Origin: Deinococcus alpinitundrae
Lineage (GTDB): Bacteria > Deinococcota > Deinococci > Deinococcales > Deinococcaceae
DNA length: 56,731 nucleotides
NCBI RefSeq assembly: GCF_009982895.1
Contig: NZ_WXZL01000023.1
Span: 1-56,731 of the forward strand
Reading direction: 5' to 3'
Every line of letters starts with the position of its first letter. Position 1 is the first letter of the stretch. The notes under the pieces are model-generated. The model did not search any database and had not been told where the DNA came from. It was given only the letters and a program-made list of their open reading frames with translations. Both the position numbers and the translations under genes were made by a program. This document shows, in pieces, positions 1 through 8,551 of this stretch.

Positions 1-321
1 AGCGCCGCCCACCACCAGCGCGACAATTCGAGTCCGAAGCTCCAAGCTATACCCACGTACCCCGGCTGTATTCATGAAGCTATTATGTCAAATGCTCTAG
101 AAGAAGCTCTAAAAAAATATACGACTAACCACGATTTAGAAATGATTACTCCCAGTTTTTCTTATGCAGACAAGACAGTTCAAGAAGCTAGTTTTTTCAC
201 AGGCCGCTCTGGTGAAAACACTAGCATTGAAAACAACCTAAAAAAGATTGCCTTCAATGCTAGTGGTTCAAGTAACTCCACTGAAGCAGCTTTTCTTATT
301 ACAAGTCGCCTCGACGGATAG
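1..321 (+). CDS. 3' end of an unknown protein gene, running in from the left
   Basis: The frame is open from the first base of the window to a TAG at 319-321, giving at least 106 residues, so this is probably the C-terminal part of a longer gene. An internal ATG at 85 would give a 78-residue protein, but it has no convincing ribosome binding site. The DNA from about position 60 to 370 is clearly richer in A+T than the rest of the window, and the protein is rich in Ser, Asn, Thr and Lys, unlike its neighbours. That suggests a transferred gene or a decaying remnant. I recognise no family. The reading frame is certain; whether it is expressed is not. Confidence 0.4.
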   Translation, partial: SAAHHQRDNSSPKLQAIPTYPGCIHEAIMSNALEEALKKYTTNHDLEMITPSFSYADKTVQEASFFTGRSGENTSIENNLKKIAFNASGSSNSTEAAFLITSRLDG

Positions 322-377
322 AGAGAATAATATTACTGAATTAGTTCTTACATTAGTTCCACTCTCTTTCGGCCTGT

Positions 378-1145
378 CTACTTTCTAACGCCCAGCGCTC
401 GCAGCCGCACATAGTCGGCCACCCAGGCTTCGCCCTTCCAGAGCCAGGGGTGGGCCAGCTCCTCGGCTCTGGCGATCACTCCGGCCCGCTCCGCTTCACC
501 CAAAGGCGAAAGCCAGCCGGAGCCGAACCCCACCAGCCAGGCCCGGAAGCCGTCCTCGCCGCTCAGCATCGAGGGGCGCTCGAACAAGTGCAGGCGCTCG
601 ACGGTGAAGCCCGCTTGCTCCAGCAACGTTGCCAGTTCGGCGGACGTGGGAAAGACCCAGGGATGTTTCAGTGCCGGCAATCCCAGCTCACTCAGTGCCT
701 GCTCCACCGACTCGCGCACGGCCAGCACATTTGCCCCGCCTCCCATTTCCAGCGCCAGCCGTCCGCCGGGCACCAGGGCGCGGGCCACACCTGCGAACAC
801 GCTGTCCAGCGGAGCCATCCAGTGCAGCGCGGCGTTACTGAAGACCGCTTCGAATGCGGCCTGGTAGGGGAGGGTATGGGCGTCCTGCACCTCGAAGGCC
901 AACCCCGGATGCTGTGCTTGCGCCGCCGCGATCATGGCTGCAGAGGCGTCCACACCCGTGACCTGCGCGCCGCTGTGGGCGATCTGGGCGCTGAGCTCGC
1001 CGCTGCCGCAGCCCAGGTCGAGAATGCGCTCGCCTGCCGCTGGCTGTAGCCAGTCCGAAACCAGGTCACGGCTCGACTCGAAAACGAAGGCGTGGCGCTC
1101 GCGGTACTGCCCGGCATTCCAGTGATCGGTGGGGGAATCGTTCAT
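378..1145 (-). CDS. class I SAM-dependent methyltransferase
   Basis: This 255-residue protein has a Rossmann-type SAM-binding domain. Motif I is ILDLGCGSGE at residues 41-50, the acidic end of beta-2 is in GVDAS at about 64-68, and the motif IV region reads SNAALHW near residue 100. That pattern and the length resemble trans-aconitate methyltransferase and other methyltransferase type 11/25 proteins acting on small molecules. The substrate cannot be read from sequence. A TACAGT box ends 8 nt before the ATG and there is no ribosome binding site, which fits a leaderless message. It lies alone, convergent with the AT-rich frame on its left and divergent from the gene at 1217. Confidence 0.88.
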   Translation of the reverse strand: MNDSPTDHWNAGQYRERHAFVFESSRDLVSDWLQPAAGERILDLGCGSGELSAQIAHSGAQVTGVDASAAMIAAAQAQHPGLAFEVQDAHTLPYQAAFEAVFSNAALHWMAPLDSVFAGVARALVPGGRLALEMGGGANVLAVRESVEQALSELGLPALKHPWVFPTSAELATLLEQAGFTVERLHLFERPSMLSGEDGFRAWLVGFGSGWLSPLGEAERAGVIARAEELAHPWLWKGEAWVADYVRLRALGVRK

Positions 1146-1216
1146 CTGGTTTTACTGTACGCGGAAGAAGCGGGGGGCAGCGCCGCATCCCGCTTCCGGC
1201 GCGCTACACTCCCGGC

Positions 1217-1909
1217 GTGAAACTGGCCGACCTTCAATTGCTGCCGGCTGACCTGCGGACCGCTGCCCTGCGCCGTTGGGTTCCGGCGCAGGGCGAGACG
1301 TTGGGCGCGGCGGCGCTGGCCCTTGGCGCGGGGTTGCCCGGGCTGGCGCGGCGCTGGGCGCAGACGGGGGGTCCGGCGGGCGCGGCGCTGGAGGCGGCGG
1401 CAGCCCTGCGCCTCGGGCAGCTTCAGGAAGCCCTGGCCCTGATCGGCACGCTGCCCAACGATGCCCGACGCGCTGTGCTGCTGGGCCGTGCCCGCTGGCT
1501 CGGCGGCGATTCCGAGAGGTGCTGGGCCGAGGCCGCCCGCCGCCAGGCCCGCCAGGAGGGAGACGCTCCCGCCCTGATCGCCGCCGTGACGTTGCTGGGC
1601 GAGATGCAGCTTGGTGATCCCCACGCCGCCCTCAGGACGCTGGCCGAGGGACTGAAGGTGGCTGAGATCACCGGGGAGGCCGCCGACGCGCACCTGCTGG
1701 CGGTGCTGGCCTACACCCAGCGCTTTGTTGGGAGCGGCCTGGTGGGGAGCGCGGCCAAGGCGCAGCGCACTGCCCACAAAGCGCTGGAGCGCGCCGACCC
1801 CGGCAGTCCGGCACGCGTCTGGGCGCTGCTGGCCCTGGGCCGCGAAGCGGACGCCAGTGCCGAGGCCGCAGCGGGCCAACTGGCGGCGGGCTGGTGGCCC
1901 AGGCGCTGA
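1217..1909 (+). CDS. helical-repeat protein of unknown function
   Basis: This 230-residue protein is very rich in Ala, Leu and Arg and almost entirely alpha-helical in appearance. Repeated helix pairs such as ALEAAAALRLGQLQEALALI resemble tetratricopeptide repeats, but no repeat matches the TPR consensus well. There is no signal peptide and no membrane segment. The GTG start at 1217 follows a TACACT box (1205-1210) by 6 nt, with no ribosome binding site, so the message is probably leaderless. Its codon use matches the neighbours, and shadow frames on the opposite strand look like noise. It may be a protein-protein scaffold; no specific role can be supported. Confidence 0.7.
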   Translation: MKLADLQLLPADLRTAALRRWVPAQGETLGAAALALGAGLPGLARRWAQTGGPAGAALEAAAALRLGQLQEALALIGTLPNDARRAVLLGRARWLGGDSERCWAEAARRQARQEGDAPALIAAVTLLGEMQLGDPHAALRTLAEGLKVAEITGEAADAHLLAVLAYTQRFVGSGLVGSAAKAQRTAHKALERADPGSPARVWALLALGREADASAEAAAGQLAAGWWPRR

Positions 1910-1918
1910 CCAACAAAG

Positions 1919-1956
1919 CGGTGCGGCCCCACCGGTTGAAAGGCGGGGCCGCACCG
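1919..1956. terminator. hairpin between convergent genes
   Basis: A perfect inverted repeat with 12-bp arms (CGGTGCGGCCCC and its complement) and a 14-nt loop lies between two genes that end facing each other at 1909 and 1985. There is no clear T-run on either side. The position suggests a shared, bidirectional transcription stop. Confidence 0.55.
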
Positions 1957-1984
1957 AAGAAAGCGTCTTGTCCGGACGCCGTTT

Positions 1985-2827
1985 TTACTTGTCGAGCGGA
2001 TCGGGGTTGTTCGAAGCCTTCTCGCCCTCTTCCAGGGTGAAGGGATGGCGGCGCATGTGGTCGCGCTCGGCCTCGTCGCCGACGCCGCTGTATTCACGCC
2101 TGCGCGGCGGCAGTTCCTTGTTCGCATCGTCCATCACGGCCTCGTCGTCCGGCCCCACCGGATCGACCGGCTGGCTGGCCTGCTGCGTCTGGCTGCCGAC
2201 TTGAAGAGGGATGCCCTCCGTGGGGGTGTCGTCACTCATGCGTTCTTCCTCCTTAGCCCGCCAGATGCGCGAGGCGGCGCTGACCACGCTCAGGCGCGGT
2301 GGGGACGGCTGATGGTCCACAAATGTCGGCGCATTGCCCGCTGCCGAACGGATTGGTGCATCTGAGGGGGGCACCGATCCGTTCGGTCCCAGGTCTGGCA
2401 GGTCACCGAGATTGGCCTCGGTCTGCTGACGGCCGGACTGGTCGTCTGACGGTTCACGCTTGGTCAGTTTGACCAGGGGCGAGCCTTCCAGCGCCGACAC
2501 TTCGGCCGGGCGGGTGCGGGCCGCCGCCGTCTGAACCGCTTCGCGGTGCGTTTCGGCCTCGTCTGCCGCCTCGCCGAGTTCGGCAATCAGGCGTTCACGG
2601 GCCGCCGTCTCCTCATCGAGCCGCCGCACCTCCTCGCGCAGACCTTCAAGGACCGTGTCATCGGCCCCAGCGTGGTAGGCACGGCCCAGGCGAGCGTATA
2701 AGCTGTCGAGTTCGCGTGAGAGCTGGTAGACCTCCAGACGTAAGCGGGCGCTCTGGGCCACTTCCTCGCCCCGGCGTTGGACTTTCTCGGCTCCCCGTTT
2801 GACAGAACTGAAGATGGTATCAAGCAT
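1985..2827 (-). CDS. coiled-coil protein with a disordered tail
   Basis: The protein has 280 residues. The first ~115 residues form a charged coiled coil with regular Leu, Glu and Arg spacing (for example LEVYQLSRELDSLYARLG). The rest is rich in Pro, Ser, Asp and Glu and looks disordered. There is no signal peptide or membrane segment. It starts 6 nt after the hflX stop on the same strand, so it is probably co-transcribed and may depend on hflX translation. I recognise no named family. The coiled coil suggests an oligomeric or adaptor protein, but its function is unknown. Confidence 0.72.
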   Translation of the reverse strand: MLDTIFSSVKRGAEKVQRRGEEVAQSARLRLEVYQLSRELDSLYARLGRAYHAGADDTVLEGLREEVRRLDEETAARERLIAELGEAADEAETHREAVQTAAARTRPAEVSALEGSPLVKLTKREPSDDQSGRQQTEANLGDLPDLGPNGSVPPSDAPIRSAAGNAPTFVDHQPSPPRLSVVSAASRIWRAKEEERMSDDTPTEGIPLQVGSQTQQASQPVDPVGPDDEAVMDDANKELPPRRREYSGVGDEAERDHMRRHPFTLEEGEKASNNPDPLDK

Positions 2828-2833
2828 GCCCGC

Positions 2834-4600
2834 TCAGTCTGTACTGACCCAGCCGCCTTTGGGTGAAGGCGTACCAAGCGCAGTCTTCACGTTCTCGCGC
2901 TCCACGCGGGCGGCGTCCTCGGCGTCCTGGCGCTTGACCTGAAGGTCTTCCAGGGTCTGCGACAGCACGTGCTTTAGCTGGGTCAGGCCCTCGCCACTGT
3001 GGGCACTGACGGCCACACCGCCGAGGCGCATTCGCTCGCGCTCCAGCGTCTCAGCGTCAGTCCGGTCAGCCTTGTTGAGCGCCACCACCGTGGGCAGGTC
3101 ACCGATCTCTAGGTCACCCAGAATGCGCTGCACCGCCGCGTGGCGCGTGTCGGCCCCCGGCGAGGCAACGTCCACCACATGCAGCAGCACGTCGGCGTCG
3201 CCGATTTCTTCCAGGGTGGCGCGAAAGGCCCGGCTCAGATCGCTGGGCAGATCACGGATAAAGCCCACCGTGTCGGTGAAGACCACCGGCCCAATGCCTT
3301 CCAGAAAGCCCTGACGGCTGGTGGGGCGCAGGGTGGCGAAGAGTTTGTTCTCGGCCAGCACCTTGCGAGGCTCCTCGGCAGCGTGGGTAAAGGCATTCAG
3401 CAGGGTCGATTTGCCCGCGTTGGTGTAACCCACGATGCTGATGACCGGCACGTCGTTGCGGCTGCGCTGCTTGCGGCGTTCCTCGCGCCGCACCGCGACT
3501 TCCCTCAGCTGCTGTTCCAGAAACGCCAGGCGGTCGTTGATGCGCCGCCGGTCGAGTTCCAGCTTGGTCTCGCCGGGGCCGCGCGTGCCGATGGCCCCGC
3601 CCGCTGCCGAGCCGCCCGACGCGCCGATGCGTGAGAGTCGGCTGCCGGCGCCCAGCAGACGCGGCTTCATGTAGCGTAGCTGCGCCAGTTCGACTTGCAG
3701 CCGCGATTCGGCCCCCTGGGCGTGCAGAGCGAAAATGTCGAGAATCAGCTGGGTACGGTCAAGGACCTTCAGGCCGGTGGCTTCCTCGATCTCGCGGGCC
3801 TGCGCCGCGCCGAGTTCCTGGCCAAAGATCAGCAAGTCCGCGTCCTCGTGGTAGGCCTTGCTGGTCAATTCTTCGAGCTTGCCCGCGCCGATCAGGGTGC
3901 CGGGCTTGAGGTGACGGCGGAAAATCAGCTCACGGTAAACCACCTCGGCCCCGGCGGTGCGGGCCAGTTCACCCAGCTCGTCGAGGCGCTCCTCGGCGTC
4001 GAACTCACCCTGGTCGATCTGCACCAGGATGGCCCGCTCACGGTCTTTCTTGGCTTCGCGGGTGCGCTGGGCGCGGGCGATTTCCTCTTCCAGCGCGCTG
4101 ACCTGCGCGCCCAGATCGAAATTTTCCATCTCACCGGGGCTGGCCGGCGGATACACGCGCCAGTCCTCTTCCTCGCCCACGGTGCCGGGCGGCGTCAGGT
4201 GCGCCAGATGCACGTTGCCGGGAAGGCCCCCGTCGCGCACCTCGATGGCAGCCACTGCATCCAGGCGGCTGAGAAACAGCGCCGAGAGGTCGTTTTTACT
4301 CAGCCCGCCGCCTTTGGGATGGGTATGCAGCAGGTGAAAGCCCGAGAGCCGGGTCTCGCCCTTGCGGACGCTGGGCAGCTCAGCTCCCTTGGCGTCGGCC
4401 ACCGACACGCTGATCACGCGGCCCCGCCGGTCGATCAGGACGCTGATTTCGCGCCGGATCTCGTGCGAGAGTTCGCTGAGGTTGCGCGCCAATTCGGGGC
4501 TGGTCACGCTGCCGGGCGCGAGGCGGCGGCGGTACAGGTTGCTGAGGCTCTTTTGCTGCGCGGTCTTGAGGCCCGAAATGTTACCGTGAACTTTCTCTAT
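2834..4600 (-). CDS. hflX: GTPase HflX, ribosome-associated
   Basis: HflX is a translational GTPase that binds the 50S subunit and splits stalled or stressed 70S ribosomes. The protein has an N-terminal HflX-type domain, a coiled linker, and a GTP domain with G1 GYTNAGKST (near residue 390), G3 DTVGF and G4 NKAD. The glycine-rich segment before the G domain (GASGGSAAGG, GTRGPGETKLE) is a family hallmark. The first usual start codon is a GTG at 4507. However, the frame upstream is open and encodes family-like sequence (KVHGNISGLK, LSNLYRRR). I therefore place the start at an ATA at 4600, which follows AAGGAAG by about 10 nt; a CTG at 4606 is the alternative. The identity is secure; the start codon is an inference. 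Confidence 0.93.
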   Translation of the reverse strand: MEKVHGNISGLKTAQQKSLSNLYRRRLAPGSVTSPELARNLSELSHEIRREISVLIDRRGRVISVSVADAKGAELPSVRKGETRLSGFHLLHTHPKGGGLSKNDLSALFLSRLDAVAAIEVRDGGLPGNVHLAHLTPPGTVGEEEDWRVYPPASPGEMENFDLGAQVSALEEEIARAQRTREAKKDRERAILVQIDQGEFDAEERLDELGELARTAGAEVVYRELIFRRHLKPGTLIGAGKLEELTSKAYHEDADLLIFGQELGAAQAREIEEATGLKVLDRTQLILDIFALHAQGAESRLQVELAQLRYMKPRLLGAGSRLSRIGASGGSAAGGAIGTRGPGETKLELDRRRINDRLAFLEQQLREVAVRREERRKQRSRNDVPVISIVGYTNAGKSTLLNAFTHAAEEPRKVLAENKLFATLRPTSRQGFLEGIGPVVFTDTVGFIRDLPSDLSRAFRATLEEIGDADVLLHVVDVASPGADTRHAAVQRILGDLEIGDLPTVVALNKADRTDAETLERERMRLGGVAVSAHSGEGLTQLKHVLSQTLEDLQVKRQDAEDAARVERENVKTALGTPSPKGGWVSTD

Positions 4601-4858
4601 GGTCAGTCACTTCCTTGGAGGGAGAGGAGGAAAGGGCAAAGCCCCGGCCCAGGTGGGGCAGGGCAAGTTGAGATGTGAAGGGAGCCTAGCGCAGCCCGGC
4701 GTGCACAACCGTGCGCGGGTGCCGCATCGTGGCCGACTCAGTTAGGCGGGCGGCGGCTCAGCGCCGGACGATCAGGATCATGCGGTCAGTATCGCGCTGA
4801 ACGGAGCCGTGGCGCATCGGCACAATGGCTTGCCCGGACTTGCTCTGGGTCCTGCGGC

Positions 4859-7588
4859 TCAGTCGAGCACCTGCGAGGCCAGCCAGCGCTCGAAGTCGGG
4901 CAGGGCCATCGGCGGCGCGTAGAAGTAGCCCTGTGCGGCGTGGCAGCCCGCCGCACTGAGAAGCTGCGCCTGGGACTGCGTCTCCACGCCCACCGCGATC
5001 ACGTTGAGGCCCAGCTTGCGCGACAGGTCCACCGTGCCTTCCAGCAGCGCCAGCGGGCGCGGGCCGCTGAGCAGGTTGGCCACGAACGAGGGGTGCAGTT
5101 TGACACCGCTGAGGGCGAAGCGCTCCAGCGAGGTGAGGCTCGACGCGCCGTCTCCGAAATCGTCCACCCAGATCTGTGCGCCTGCTGCCCGCAACTCGGT
5201 TAGCGCCGCGTTGATGTGTTCGGGAGCGTTCAGCTGAGTGGGATCCGGCTGAATCAGGCTGCCCGCACTGAGTTCGAGGTCAAGGCCGCCCACGCCGCGC
5301 ACCTGAGCACCGAGTTCGGCCAGCAACTCCGCGTCAAGCAGTTCGGGGGCGCTCAGGTTGAGGCTCAGCCGGAGTTTGGGGTGACTGCTTTGCCAGCGCT
5401 GCCGCTGGGCGCTCACCTCGGCCACCACCCAGCGTCCCAGCGTGGGCAGCAGTCCGGCGTGGGCCACCAGCGGCAGAAACTGAGCGGGCGAGAGCTGGCC
5501 GCGCGCCGGGTGCTGCCAGCGGAGCAGCACTTCCGCCGCCTGCACCCGGCCATGCTGCAAGCTCACCACCGGCTGAAACTGCAAGCTGAACTGCTCGGGC
5601 AACGCGGCGCGCAGATCGTGTTCGAGTTGCATCGAATCGGTCTCGAAGCTCATCAATTCGGGGCGGTAGGCCTGGTGTCCGGCGCGGCCGGTGCGCCGGG
5701 CGGCCAGCAATGCGGTGCGGGCGTGTTCGAACAGTTGATCGACCGGCTCCTCGCCGCAGGCCACGCCCACGCTGGCCGTGACCCGCAACTCGCGGCCACT
5801 GACCCGCAGCGGCAGGGTGAGCAGGTGCTGCACCTCGCTGGCCAGCAGCAGGCCCTGCGCGCCGCTGACCCCGTGCAGGACCAGCGCGAAGTGCTCGCCG
5901 TCGAGCCGGGCCACCTGGGCGTCCTTGCGCCAGTGGTGCAGCCGGGCGGCCACCTGAATCAGCAGATGGTCGCCCGCCGAACGGCCCAGCGCCGTTTGCA
6001 GCACGCCGAATTCGTCGATACTCAGGCCCAGCACGCATAGCGTCTCGCCCTGGCGCTGCGGCAGTTTTGAGCGCAGCCCCGGCCAGTTGGGCAATCCGGT
6101 CAGCGGATCGTGGGCCGCGTCGTGCTTGAGGCGGTCTTCGAGGTGACGCACGGTGGTCACGTCGTGCAGGTAGAGCGCCAGCGGCTCACCTTTGTGCGGG
6201 GTGCCCTCGCCGGTGATCAGGCGGGCGGCGGTGATGGTCACGTAGCGGCGCAGGCCGTCCGGGCGGGTCAGCACCGCCGAGAGGTCGCCGCCGTCCAGGC
6301 TGGCCTGGGTAGTCAGCGTCACCGGCGAAAGCGGCGTCAGATCGGGGCGCGCGAGCTGCACGCCCAGGCCGCGCAGCAGCTTGCCCAGCGCCATGCCGCC
6401 CGGCACGTTCAGGGCGTCCTTGTCGACGCCGAGCAGGGCGGCAGCGGCCTCGCTGGCCAGCCAGACCGGGCGCTCGCCGCTGTCGTCGGCGGCCCCCAGC
6501 AGCAAGGTCGCCTGCGGGCTGTGGGCGATGACGCCCGCCAGCAGGTTTTGCTGCACGCCGCTGAGCGGGTGGCGCTCGTGAAAGTGGAATTCGGCGACCA
6601 GCAGCGTCTCGTCTTGCTCAGCGCCGTGCTCGGTGGTCTGCGCGGTTCCCTGGCCCCGGTGCAGCGAGATGGTGGCGCGCTCGCCGCCCATCACCTGCAC
6701 AGCACACTCGAAGCGTTGCTGCGGCGTGGCCAGGGCGTTTTGCAGCGCCTGCTTGAGCTGCTGCTGGGCGTTCGGCGTATCCGACCAGATCGGCCAGTTC
6801 CACAGCGCGCTGTACTGCGGGTCGGGCGCTTCGGGCAGGCTGCGGCGCAGCGACTCGCTGCGTTCGAGCACCTCGCCCCCGGCACTCAGCACGGCGGTGG
6901 GCAGCCGCGCGCCGTGCAGCAGCGCCTGCACCCTTGAGGAGAGCGAGACCTCGCGGGTGACGTCGTACATGGTCCACAGCACCCCCGCCGCTGCGCCGCC
7001 GTAGTAGGGCCGCACCTGCGAGCGCAGCCACACGCCGGGGCGCTCCGGGCCGCCCGGCAGCCACTCGCGGTCCTGGCGCGCGGCCCGACCCGAGGTCGCC
7101 TGCTGCAAGAGTTGCGCGGTATCGCGGCGCGCCGGGAACACCTGATCGAAGGTCTTCCCGATCACCTGGGCCGCGCTCAGGTCGTGCAGCTCCAGAAACC
7201 GGCGGCTGACCTGCTGAAACACCAGCTCACCGCTGAGCCAGGCGGCTCCCTCGGGCAACTGGGTAATCAGCACGTTGGCTTCGCGCTGCGCGCCGTCGTC
7301 CTGGGCGGCGGCCAGCAGCATGGTCAGCAGGTGCACGCTGCCCTCGGCCACCGCCTGGGCCGACCACAGCAGGCCCAGCAGCGCTCCGTCGCGGGTCAGC
7401 CAGATGAGTTCACCGCTGTCGAACCAGGCGTCGGGCGGCGTCAGGTCACGCACGGTGGTGGTCGGGGCATCGGCACTCAGCAGCAGCACCTGCTGCCCGA
7501 GACTGGCCAGCAACACTGCGCCGGGCGCGTGGCTTCTCAGCAACTCTCGTAAGGTATCAGGCAATGCTGGATTTACAGTCAGGGTCAT
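4859..7588 (-). CDS. PAS-GGDEF-EAL signalling protein
   Basis: This protein of about 909 residues has one or two PAS-like sensor regions in its N-terminal half, a GGDEF domain (about 488-665) and an EAL domain (about 668-905), so it is a candidate for c-di-GMP turnover. The GGDEF signature is degenerate: LDGEHF near 561 replaces GGDEF, so cyclase activity is doubtful. The EAL domain reads AEVLLRW where ExLxR is expected, and keeps NLS, DDFG, the Lys of VKLH, VGVET and QGY. However, the second Glu of the usual E-x-T-E is Ala and the Asp after Lys is His. It may be a weak phosphodiesterase or a c-di-GMP or GTP sensor. There is no signal peptide or membrane span. The ATG at 7588 is preferred because GAGAGGA lies 10 nt upstream; an ATG at 7615 is also in frame. 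Confidence 0.88.
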   Translation of the reverse strand: MTLTVNPALPDTLRELLRSHAPGAVLLASLGQQVLLLSADAPTTTVRDLTPPDAWFDSGELIWLTRDGALLGLLWSAQAVAEGSVHLLTMLLAAAQDDGAQREANVLITQLPEGAAWLSGELVFQQVSRRFLELHDLSAAQVIGKTFDQVFPARRDTAQLLQQATSGRAARQDREWLPGGPERPGVWLRSQVRPYYGGAAAGVLWTMYDVTREVSLSSRVQALLHGARLPTAVLSAGGEVLERSESLRRSLPEAPDPQYSALWNWPIWSDTPNAQQQLKQALQNALATPQQRFECAVQVMGGERATISLHRGQGTAQTTEHGAEQDETLLVAEFHFHERHPLSGVQQNLLAGVIAHSPQATLLLGAADDSGERPVWLASEAAAALLGVDKDALNVPGGMALGKLLRGLGVQLARPDLTPLSPVTLTTQASLDGGDLSAVLTRPDGLRRYVTITAARLITGEGTPHKGEPLALYLHDVTTVRHLEDRLKHDAAHDPLTGLPNWPGLRSKLPQRQGETLCVLGLSIDEFGVLQTALGRSAGDHLLIQVAARLHHWRKDAQVARLDGEHFALVLHGVSGAQGLLLASEVQHLLTLPLRVSGRELRVTASVGVACGEEPVDQLFEHARTALLAARRTGRAGHQAYRPELMSFETDSMQLEHDLRAALPEQFSLQFQPVVSLQHGRVQAAEVLLRWQHPARGQLSPAQFLPLVAHAGLLPTLGRWVVAEVSAQRQRWQSSHPKLRLSLNLSAPELLDAELLAELGAQVRGVGGLDLELSAGSLIQPDPTQLNAPEHINAALTELRAAGAQIWVDDFGDGASSLTSLERFALSGVKLHPSFVANLLSGPRPLALLEGTVDLSRKLGLNVIAVGVETQSQAQLLSAAGCHAAQGYFYAPPMALPDFERWLASQVLD

Positions 7589-7756
7589 GAATGCGGGGTC
7601 CTCTCTGCATTCCATTGTCCTCAGCGTGTCTTACAGTGCCCATGCAAACTGTCGCCGCGCCGTGAAGGACCCGCCTGAACGCGGCGAACAGCGGCCCGGC
7701 GCGGCGGTGGAACCTGATCGATCCGGTTGATGCCGCTGGGCCTGTAGCCTGACGGC

Positions 7757-8449
7757 ATGACTGATCTCCACGACGCCACCCGCTTTGCCGTGTACTTCGT
7801 GCCGCCTGCCGGGAGTGCTGAGTACGAACTGGGCAGTGATTTGCTCGGCTACGATCTGCGCGCGCGCGCCGCAAGGCCCCTGCCCGACTTCCTGCGCCCC
7901 GAATGGCAGGCCGTCGCCTCACCCTACGGCTTTCACCTGACGGTGGTGGAGGGCTTTTACACCGACCCTGAGCGGCTCGGCGACATCGAGCGCGAAACGC
8001 GGGCCTGTCTGGCCTGCCTCGCGCCGGGCGCGGACGTGGGCCTGGAAGGCGGCCACATCGAGGTCTGGGACGAAGGCGAAACCTGGGTGCAGCGCTTCAC
8101 GCCGAGTCCGGCACTCTTGGTGCTGCACACGCTGCTGCTGGCCCGGCTCGCCCGGTTCGTCACGGCCTCGCCATTCGCCGGGGAGGTGGCGGCAGGCCAC
8201 TACGGGCGGCCCTTCGAGCAGGCCAGGATGGACCTGCTGCACACCCCGCGCGGTCTGGACAGTTTCCAGCCGCACTTCACGCTGGTGCAGCCCTACGGCG
8301 GTGATCAGCCGGAGGTGTTGCAGGCCCGGCTGGAAGCGCTGACGCGGCCCCACGCCCGGTTGACCCCCGCATCGCTTTGTCTGTGCCTCAAGCCGCAGGG
8401 CGAGAGCCACTGGCAGGTCCTCAGGGAGTTTCCACTTCAGCACGCCTGA
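7757..8449 (+). CDS. 2H phosphoesterase-like protein (DUF1045 type)
   Basis: This 230-residue protein has two H-x-T motifs, FHLT at 59-62 and PHFT at 172-175, each at the end of a similar half. This is the signature of the 2H phosphoesterase fold. Its length and layout are closest to the DUF1045 family, some of whose members accompany phosphonate genes, although no phosphonate gene is seen here. 2H enzymes hydrolyse 2',3'-cyclic or other nucleotide phosphodiesters; the substrate here is unknown. A TAGCCT box ends 6 nt before the ATG, so the message is probably leaderless. The gene diverges from the PAS-GGDEF-EAL gene and is followed by an HD-GYP-like gene. Confidence 0.8.
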   Translation: MTDLHDATRFAVYFVPPAGSAEYELGSDLLGYDLRARAARPLPDFLRPEWQAVASPYGFHLTVVEGFYTDPERLGDIERETRACLACLAPGADVGLEGGHIEVWDEGETWVQRFTPSPALLVLHTLLLARLARFVTASPFAGEVAAGHYGRPFEQARMDLLHTPRGLDSFQPHFTLVQPYGGDQPEVLQARLEALTRPHARLTPASLCLCLKPQGESHWQVLREFPLQHA

Positions 8450-8551
8450 CCAGGCTTGGGCTGAAACTGATTGAGAGCGTCATTCTGTCTAGATGAGAGA
8501 GGCCTCATCATCAGAAAGGGCCGGGTCAGGCGTGGGCGCTCTACTTCACGC

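Noticed and set aside
83..99. TTATGTCA, half of the radiation/desiccation response motif
   Set aside because: The other half is missing (consensus TTATGTCATTGACATAA), so it is not a DdrO site.
4740..4858. Open minus-strand frame ending near 4760 with VQRDTDRMILIVRR
   Set aside because: It has no start codon with a ribosome binding site and overlaps the end of the PAS-GGDEF-EAL gene; too short to support as a gene or a remnant.
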